Shown: positions 25,253 through 30,919 of the stretch, piece by piece
How positions within the stretch are numbered: the first letter of the stretch is position 1
How the letters are laid out: each line of letters starts with the position of its first letter
Source of the DNA: Bacteroidales bacterium
GTDB lineage: Bacteria; Bacteroidota; Bacteroidia; Bacteroidales; VadinHA17
NCBI GenBank assembly: GCA_012514255.1
Contig: JAAZAP010000295.1
Coordinates: 1 to 30,919 of the forward strand
Length of the DNA stretch: 30,919 bases
Direction: 5' to 3'
Program-made: the position numbers and the translations under genes
The notes under the pieces: generated by a model
Databases searched by the model: none
The model's input: the letters and a program-made list of their open reading frames with translations, nothing else
Told to the model about the DNA's origin: nothing

Positions 25253-27408
25253 CTATTATGATAAGGAGATCACTACTTATTATCTTTCTGCTGGCACCCC
25301 TGGCGGTAGCGCTGGCTGATGATGGTTACAGACTGTGGCTCGGGTATGACCGCATTACTGACAGGGTTTACCTGAGAGATTGCTCCCGGCGGTTTGAGAA
25401 TGTCATGATCACCGGCACCTCTCCGGTGCTCAGAACCGCTCATGATGAATTAATAGCAGGCCTGGAAGAGATGACCGGACTGGAGATCAGGGAGGTGAAT
25501 GCTCCCTCAGGACGGGGAACAATTATTGCAGGAACGTTTATTTCATCACCGCTTATCGCTTCGCTTCTTCCCAACATGGAACCGGGTACTACAGGAGAGG
25601 AGGGGTATATAATAAGAAGCTTCAGGCAGGGAAGGAGAATGATCACGGTGGTTGCCTCTGAAGGAGAGAGGGGTGTGCTTTATGGTATCTTCCATCTTCT
25701 CAGGATAATTGAGACAGAATCGCCTCTTGATGACCTCTCAATACTGGAGAAGCCTGCCGCAACCCTCAGGCTCCTAAATCACTGGGATAACCTTGACGGT
25801 ACGGTTGAGAGGGGTTATGCCGGCGGATCAATATGGAACTGGCATCTGTTGCCTGATTATATCCATCCGCGTTATGTTGATTATGCCAGGGCAAATGCCT
25901 CCATTGGTATCAACGGAACTGTCATCACCAATGTCAATGCAAATGCGCTGGTATTAACCCCGCATTATCTCGCCAAAGTTGCTGCGCTGGCTGATGTGAT
26001 GAGGCCTTACGGCATAAAAGTTTACCTTACTGCCCGCTTCAGCGCCCCGCAGGAGATTGGCGGTCTTAATACTTCCGATCCGCTTGATCCGGAGGTTATC
26101 CGCTGGTGGAAAGACAAGGTTGCAGAGATATGCGCCCTGATCCCTGATTTCGGTGGTTTTCTCGTCAAGGCCAACTCTGAAGGCCAGCCCGGGCCTCAGA
26201 ACTACGGGCGCTCTCATGCTGACGGTGCCAATATGCTGGCAGCTGCCGTGGAGCCCTGTGGAGGGGTTGTCATGTGGAGGGCGTTTGTATATGATAATAA
26301 TGTTCCCGTTGACAGGGCGAAGCAGGCTTATAACGAATTTGTGCCTCTTGACGGCACCTTCAGGGATAACGTGCTGGTGCAGGTAAAGAACGGACCCATC
26401 GACTTCCAGCCCAGGGAGCCCTATCATCCGCTCTTCGGTGCCATGCCCTCCACACCCTTGATGATGGAGTTCCAGATAACCCAGGAGTATCTTGGGTGCT
26501 CTACCCACCTTGTCTACCTTGCTCCCCTCTTCAGCGAGGTTCTTGAGAGTGACACCTATGCTGCCGGCCCTGGATCAGAAGTGTCAGAGGTTATTGACGG
26601 TTCTCTCCACGGCCACACCCTTACAGGTATGGCAGGTGTTTCCAATATAGGTACAGAAAGAAACTGGACGGGTCATCTCTTCGGACAGGCCAACTGGTAT
26701 GCCTTCGGCCGGCTGGCATGGAACCCGCGACTGACTCCTGCTGAGATCGCTTCCGAATGGATCAGGATGACAATTACCCATGACCCTGACATTGAAGAGG
26801 TTATTGCCGGCATAATGCTCACGTCCAGGGAGACGGCGGTGAACTATATGACACCCCTCGGCCTGCACCACATCATGGCCGAAGGGCATCACTGGGGCCC
26901 GGGCCCGTGGGTTGACCGCGGACGACCGGACTGGACATCAGTCTATTACCACAGGGCTGACACATTCGGGATTGGTTTTGACCGGACACGGTCAGGAAGT
27001 GATGCCGTCAGCCAGTACTTCCCGCCTCGGGATGAGATCTTCAATGATCCGCAGAGATGCCCTGAGAATTTGTTGCTCTGGTTCCATCATCTGCCCTGGT
27101 ATCATGTCATGAAATCAGGCAGGACACTATGGGATGAGATGTGCCTCACCTACCAGGAGGGAGTGGACACTGCTGAAGAGTACCGCCTACTGTGGGAGAC
27201 GCTCAGGGGGAAGGTTGATGAGGGGCAATTTGAGCACGTAAGGCAGATGCTCGGAATACAGGCTGCGGAGGCACGCTGGTGGAAGGATGCCTGCCTGCTC
27301 TATTATCAGACATTTTCACGGATGCCCTTCCCTGAAGGGGTGGAGCAGCCACTACATAGCCTGGAATATTACCGCGGATTGAGATTCCATTATGTTCCAG
27401 GCATTTAG
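25249..27408 (+). CDS. GH67 alpha-glucuronidase
   Basis: 719 residues with a type I signal peptide (MIRRSLLIIFLLAPLAVALA, cleavage near 23); the start may be ATG 25249 or 25258. GH67 signature 'LNHWDNLDGTVERGYAGGS' is at about 176-194. Likely catalytic residues by family comparison are Glu311 in 'VKANSEGQPGP' (acid), Asp385 in 'NGPIDFQP' and Glu413 in 'ITQEYLG' (bases). GH67 removes 4-O-methylglucuronic acid from the non-reducing end of short aldouronic acids, complementing GH115. Many GH67 enzymes are intracellular; the signal peptide suggests periplasmic action here. Four-base overlap with the regulator gene; the UroD-fold methyltransferase gene begins 28 nt downstream. Confidence 0.96.
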   Translation: MTIMIRRSLLIIFLLAPLAVALADDGYRLWLGYDRITDRVYLRDCSRRFENVMITGTSPVLRTAHDELIAGLEEMTGLEIREVNAPSGRGTIIAGTFISSPLIASLLPNMEPGTTGEEGYIIRSFRQGRRMITVVASEGERGVLYGIFHLLRIIETESPLDDLSILEKPAATLRLLNHWDNLDGTVERGYAGGSIWNWHLLPDYIHPRYVDYARANASIGINGTVITNVNANALVLTPHYLAKVAALADVMRPYGIKVYLTARFSAPQEIGGLNTSDPLDPEVIRWWKDKVAEICALIPDFGGFLVKANSEGQPGPQNYGRSHADGANMLAAAVEPCGGVVMWRAFVYDNNVPVDRAKQAYNEFVPLDGTFRDNVLVQVKNGPIDFQPREPYHPLFGAMPSTPLMMEFQITQEYLGCSTHLVYLAPLFSEVLESDTYAAGPGSEVSEVIDGSLHGHTLTGMAGVSNIGTERNWTGHLFGQANWYAFGRLAWNPRLTPAEIASEWIRMTITHDPDIEEVIAGIMLTSRETAVNYMTPLGLHHIMAEGHHWGPGPWVDRGRPDWTSVYYHRADTFGIGFDRTRSGSDAVSQYFPPRDEIFNDPQRCPENLLLWFHHLPWYHVMKSGRTLWDEMCLTYQEGVDTAEEYRLLWETLRGKVDEGQFEHVRQMLGIQAAEARWWKDACLLYYQTFSRMPFPEGVEQPLHSLEYYRGLRFHYVPGI

Positions 27409-27436
27409 ACATTATTAAACCAAGCGTATCTGACCT

Positions 27437-28471
27437 ATGAATGACAGACACTGGGAGACCCTTCTTAAGGTTATCAACGGAGAAAAGACAGAAGAGAGGC
27501 CTGTGGGTTTCATCATTGACAGTCCATGGCTGCCCGGCTGGCATGGAACAACCATCCTTGAATATTTCACTGATCCTGTCACCTGGTTCGAGTCTAACCT
27601 CCATGCGCAGGAAGCTTTTCCCGATGTGATGTTCCTGCCGGGCTTCTGGTCCGAGTACGGTATGTGCACTGAACCTTCTGCCTTTGGCACCAGGATGGTA
27701 TGGACTGAGAACGACTTTCCTCACCCGGTTAAGCTGAACTGTTCCACCGAAGCCATATCGGCATTGACAAAACCCAATGTGAAGACTGACGGTCTTCTTC
27801 CCTTCGTCATAAGCCGTATGGCGAAATATGAGGATAAGGTCAAGACAACCGGATGTCACTACCGCTTTGCCGTCAGTCGCGGGCCACTCAATATAGCTTC
27901 CTTCCTCTTCGGGACTACCGAGTTCATGATGGCGCTGGCGGTCACCCCTGACGAAGCACAGAAGGCACTGACGGTAATTACTGACTTCGTCATTGACTGG
28001 CTGGAGCTGCAATATGCCAGGTTCCCTGACATAGAGGGAGTACTTGTGCTGGATGATATTGTGGGCTTCCTCGGACAACCTGACTTTGAGACATTCGTTC
28101 TGCCTCACCTGAAAAGAATTTACAGTACATTCAACCCGAAGGTTGGTTTCTTTCACAATGATGCGGCAGGCGTGATTACAGCGCAATACCTTAAGCAGAT
28201 AGGTATCAACCTCTTCAACTTCAGTTTCAATCATCCGATCACTGAGATAAGAAAGCTTGCCGGTGAAGAGGTCATTCTTCTTGGCAACCTGCCGCCAAGG
28301 GATGTTCTTGCCATGGGTTCACCAGCCGACGTGGAGGCAGGCGTGAAGAGCATGATGCGCGAGGCTGCCAACACAAAGGGAATAATTTGGTCATGCGGGG
28401 GCGGCATGCCTCCAGATGCACCAACGGAAAATATCCGTACATTTATCTCGACAGTGAGAAATTATTCCTAA
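27437..28471 (+). CDS. UroD-fold cobamide-dependent methyltransferase (candidate methyl-ether:corrinoid methyltransferase)
   Basis: 344 residues, cytoplasmic, of the uroporphyrinogen-decarboxylase superfamily. It lacks the N-terminal Arg-rich substrate motif of true HemE, and 'LDDIVGFLGQPDFETFVLPHLKRIY' is the helix-strand pattern seen in MtaA/MtbA/CmuA-type methyltransferases. Where MtaA has zinc ligands His-x-Cys and a distant Cys, this protein has His240-Asn-Asp242 ('GFFHNDAAG') and Cys320 ('WSCGGG'): one ligand is Asp, not Cys. It lies between GH67 (28 nt) and xylulokinase (12 nt), so it is expressed with enzymes that release and use xylan sugars. With the corrinoid protein at 9990, it would demethylate 4-O-methylglucuronate. 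Superfamily sure; substrate inferred. Confidence 0.8.
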   Translation: MNDRHWETLLKVINGEKTEERPVGFIIDSPWLPGWHGTTILEYFTDPVTWFESNLHAQEAFPDVMFLPGFWSEYGMCTEPSAFGTRMVWTENDFPHPVKLNCSTEAISALTKPNVKTDGLLPFVISRMAKYEDKVKTTGCHYRFAVSRGPLNIASFLFGTTEFMMALAVTPDEAQKALTVITDFVIDWLELQYARFPDIEGVLVLDDIVGFLGQPDFETFVLPHLKRIYSTFNPKVGFFHNDAAGVITAQYLKQIGINLFNFSFNHPITEIRKLAGEEVILLGNLPPRDVLAMGSPADVEAGVKSMMREAANTKGIIWSCGGGMPPDAPTENIRTFISTVRNYS

Positions 28472-28483
28472 AACAGAATCCGT

Positions 28484-29971
28484 ATGCTATTATTAGGTGT
28501 AGACCTTGGCAGCTCATCGGTGAAGGTATCCGTTATTGACGGAGAGACCGGCAGGGCTTTATCATCATCATCATACCCACCAACAGAGATGGAGATATCC
28601 GCTCCATATCCCGGCTGGGCCGAGCAGGACCCGGAAGAGTGGTGGAGCAACTTTGCCCTAGCTCTGGCAGCATGCCTTAAATCCCTGGGCGCAAAGCGAA
28701 AAGACATCGGCGCCATCGGCATCTCCTACCAGATGCATGGCCTGGTGGCCGTTGATAGGGATAAAAAAGTACTTCGCCCTTCAATAATATGGTGTGACAG
28801 CAGGGCAGTGGAGATAGGCGAAAGGGCGTTTGACAAGCTGGGAAGGGACTTCTGCCTGCATCATCTGCTCAACTCACCGGGCAACTTCACGGCCTCAAAG
28901 CTGGCATGGGTCCGGGAGAATGAACCTGATATTTTTGAGAGGATACATAAGATCATGCTTCCCGGGGACTACCTGGCCATGAGGATGACCGGTGAGATCA
29001 GAACCACCTTCTCAGGCCTCTCCGAAGGGATCTTCTGGGACTTCATGCGCAATGAGGTCTCCGAAGAGTTGCTTGATTATTACGGCATTGATCCCGCACT
29101 TCTGGCTGAGCCTGCTGAGTCATTCTCCATACAGGGAGAGCTGACCGGCAAGGTTGCTGAGGAACTTGGCCTGCCAGCCGGTATACCTGTCTCCTACAGG
29201 GCGGGAGACCAGCCTAACAATGCCCTGTCACTCAATGTGCTGAAGCCGGGAGAGGTGGCTACCACGGCAGGCACTTCTGGTGTCATCTATGGAGTGACCG
29301 ACAAAACCCAGTTTGATCCGCTGTCACGGATCAACACTTTCCTGCATGTCAATCATACGGAGAGGCTGAACCGGCTGGGCGTGTTACTCTGCATCAACGG
29401 CACGGGGATACTGAACTCCTGGCTCAAGAAGAACACGGGAGCGGGACTGACCTATCCTCAGATGAATGATATTGCTTCCTCCGTGGAGCCAGGGAGCGAA
29501 GGACTATATATACTGCCATTCGGCAACGGGGCGGAGAGAATGCTGCGTAACAGGGATATCGGAGCCTCTGTCCATGGCCTCAACTTCAACATTCACGGGC
29601 AGGGTCATCTCTACCGCGCAGCCCAGGAGGCTATTGCATACTCCTTCCGCTTCGGGCTTGAGATAATGAAGGAGACAGGTATCAATCCCACCGTTATCCG
29701 GGCCGGCGAATCAAACATGTTCCTCAGCAAGGTCTTCCGTGATATACTCTCAAGCCTGACATCCACGGTGATTACCTTATATAATACTGACGGATCGGTT
29801 GGTGCTGCCCGCGGGGCAGGAATAGGATGCGGCTATTTCAAATCTGAGCAGGATGCTTTTGAAGGGCTTCAGATCACCGGATCCAGTGAACCTGACAATC
29901 AGCTCTCCATGATCTATGACTCAAAGTACATGGAATGGCTGGATATACTTCAGAATTACTTTTACGAATAA
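28484..29971 (+). CDS. xylB: Xylulokinase
   Basis: 495 residues of the FGGY carbohydrate kinase family. It phosphorylates D-xylulose with ATP to xylulose 5-phosphate, feeding the pentose phosphate pathway. Features are the N-terminal phosphate loop '[14 protein letters not shown]', '[11 protein letters not shown]', the 'ISYQMHGLV' motif (Met84-His85-Gly86), 'IIWCDSRA', and the catalytic base Asp242 in '[11 protein letters not shown]' followed by '[12 protein letters not shown]'. The C-terminal half has '[19 protein letters not shown]' and '[12 protein letters not shown]'. Length is normal. It starts 12 nt after the UroD-fold gene and is followed 10 nt later by xylose isomerase, confirming the sugar. 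Confidence 0.95.
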   Translation: MLLLGVDLGSSSVKVSVIDGETGRALSSSSYPPTEMEISAPYPGWAEQDPEEWWSNFALALAACLKSLGAKRKDIGAIGISYQMHGLVAVDRDKKVLRPSIIWCDSRAVEIGERAFDKLGRDFCLHHLLNSPGNFTASKLAWVRENEPDIFERIHKIMLPGDYLAMRMTGEIRTTFSGLSEGIFWDFMRNEVSEELLDYYGIDPALLAEPAESFSIQGELTGKVAEELGLPAGIPVSYRAGDQPNNALSLNVLKPGEVATTAGTSGVIYGVTDKTQFDPLSRINTFLHVNHTERLNRLGVLLCINGTGILNSWLKKNTGAGLTYPQMNDIASSVEPGSEGLYILPFGNGAERMLRNRDIGASVHGLNFNIHGQGHLYRAAQEAIAYSFRFGLEIMKETGINPTVIRAGESNMFLSKVFRDILSSLTSTVITLYNTDGSVGAARGAGIGCGYFKSEQDAFEGLQITGSSEPDNQLSMIYDSKYMEWLDILQNYFYE

Positions 29972-29981
29972 TAATAACATT

Positions 29982-30919
29982 ATGACTAAAAAGAGCAAAA
30001 GTGAAATTTTTCCCGGAATAGGGAAAATCAAGTATGAGGGCAGGGATTCAAAAAATCCCCTGGCATTTAAATGGTATGATCCTGAGGCAACCGTAGGCGG
30101 CAAGAAGATGAAGGATGTCCTTCGCTTTGCGATAGCTTACTGGCATTCATTCTGCGGTGACGGCCTCGACACCTTCGGTGCAAAGACAAGGGATTTCCCT
30201 TATGACGGACTGGAAGGTGATGACAGGATCAAGGTCAAGCTTGATATGGCATTTGAATTCTTTGATAAGATCGGAGCACCCTATTATTGCTTCCATGATA
30301 CTGACCTTGTTGGTGACGGATCCGTATTTGAGATTGAAAAACGTCTTGAGAAATGGGTGCCGGTGATCAAGGCAAGGCAGAAGGAGACAGGTATGAAGCT
30401 TCTCTGGGGTACAGCCAATGTCTTTGGCAATCCCAGGTACATGAACGGTGCAGCCACCAATCCTGATTTTAATGTTTTGACCAATGTGGCCGTTCAGTTG
30501 AAGAACGCCATTGATGCCACCATAGCCCTTGGCGGACAGGGTTATGTCTTCTGGGGCGGACGTGAGGGTTATCTTACATTGCACAATACTGACATGAAGC
30601 GTGAGATTGAGCACCTGGCAATGATGCTCACCCTGGCGCGTGACTACGCACGCAAGAAGGGATTCAAGGGCACTTTCTATATTGAGCCCAAGCCCATGGA
30701 GCCCACCAAGCACCAGTATGACTATGATGCTGCAACGGTGGTTGGCTTTTTACGTCACTACGGACTTGACAAGGACTTTAAGCTAAATGTTGAGGTCAAT
30801 CATGCAACCCTTGCAGGCCACTCTTTCCAGCATGATCTTCAGGTGGCTGCCGATGCCGGGATGCTGGGAAGCATTGATGCCAACAGGGGCGACTACCAGA
30901 ACGGCTGGGACACCGATGA
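29982..30919 (+). CDS. xylA: Xylose isomerase (3' end outside the window)
   Basis: The ATG at 29982, 10 nt after the xylulokinase stop, opens a frame that reads to the end of the window: 312 codons of the roughly 440 expected for a group II xylose isomerase. It converts D-xylose to D-xylulose. Family residues are 'YYCFHDTDL' with His105, '[18 protein letters not shown]' with metal ligand Glu235 and Lys237, '[10 protein letters not shown]' with Glu271 and His274, and '[14 protein letters not shown]' at the cut end. No frame break is seen. It completes the path from xylan to xylulose 5-phosphate. Confidence 0.96.
   Translation, partial: MTKKSKSEIFPGIGKIKYEGRDSKNPLAFKWYDPEATVGGKKMKDVLRFAIAYWHSFCGDGLDTFGAKTRDFPYDGLEGDDRIKVKLDMAFEFFDKIGAPYYCFHDTDLVGDGSVFEIEKRLEKWVPVIKARQKETGMKLLWGTANVFGNPRYMNGAATNPDFNVLTNVAVQLKNAIDATIALGGQGYVFWGGREGYLTLHNTDMKREIEHLAMMLTLARDYARKKGFKGTFYIEPKPMEPTKHQYDYDAATVVGFLRHYGLDKDFKLNVEVNHATLAGHSFQHDLQVAADAGMLGSIDANRGDYQNGWDTD

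Noticed and set aside
27203..28234. 343-codon minus-strand frame opposite the UroD-fold and GH67 genes
   Set aside because: The plus strand has recognisable families in an operon; the antisense peptide shows no motif and is a codon-bias shadow.
27437..28471. Genuine uroporphyrinogen decarboxylase (HemE) of haem synthesis
   Set aside because: The N-terminal substrate motif of HemE is absent, His-x-Asp and Cys residues fit methyltransferase members better, and no haem genes are nearby.

Overview
This window comes from a member of the Bacteroidota, most likely an anaerobic or facultatively anaerobic Bacteroidales/Marinilabiliales-type organism. The evidence is a SusC/SusD pair, several lipoproteins with Bacteroidota-style signal peptides, promoters of the TTG-N19/20-TAnnTTTG type, no Shine-Dalgarno sequences, and a 23S-5S rRNA tail typical of the phylum. 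The genus cannot be fixed from the sequence.

Layout. (1) 1-337: 3' end of a 23S rRNA gene, a 5S rRNA gene and a strong terminator. (2) 338-1024: non-coding, with a LacI-type operator and promoter and a long leader. (3) 1025-8794, plus strand: susC, susD and two IPT/TIG surface glycan-binding lipoproteins, closed by a terminator at about 8809-8843. (4) 8882-12221, plus strand: a GH10 xylanase lipoprotein followed almost without gap by a corrinoid protein, a pterin-binding methyltransferase and a MetH-type cobalamin reactivation protein. (5) 12222-12410: convergent junction with a 15-copy heptanucleotide repeat. (6) 24034 down to 12411, minus strand: GPH sugar symporter, second GH10, GH3, GH30, GH115 and a SASA-type acetylesterase. 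(7) 24212-30919, plus strand: LacI regulator, GH67 alpha-glucuronidase, a UroD-fold methyltransferase, xylulokinase, and xylose isomerase cut by the window end.

Together this is a glucuronoxylan utilisation locus. Surface lipoproteins (SusD, two TIG proteins, GH10, GH30) bind and cut the chain. An esterase removes acetyl groups. GH115 and GH67 remove (4-O-methyl)glucuronic acid. SusC and the GPH symporter import products, cytoplasmic GH3 releases xylose, and XylA/XylB carry it to xylulose 5-phosphate. No arabinofuranosidase (GH43, GH51) is present, which points to hardwood-type acetylated 4-O-methylglucuronoxylan.

The unusual part is a complete set of parts for cobamide-dependent methyl transfer inside the locus: a UroD-fold methyltransferase directly behind GH67, and a corrinoid protein, tetrahydrofolate-type methyltransferase and reactivase directly behind GH10. 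My main hypothesis is an anaerobic O-demethylase that takes the methyl group from 4-O-methylglucuronate, leaving glucuronate and feeding the methyl to tetrahydrofolate. A shared 14-bp operator, overlapping the -33 box of both the susC and the transporter promoters, suggests that the local LacI regulator controls the locus in place of the hybrid two-component or ECF systems usual in this phylum.
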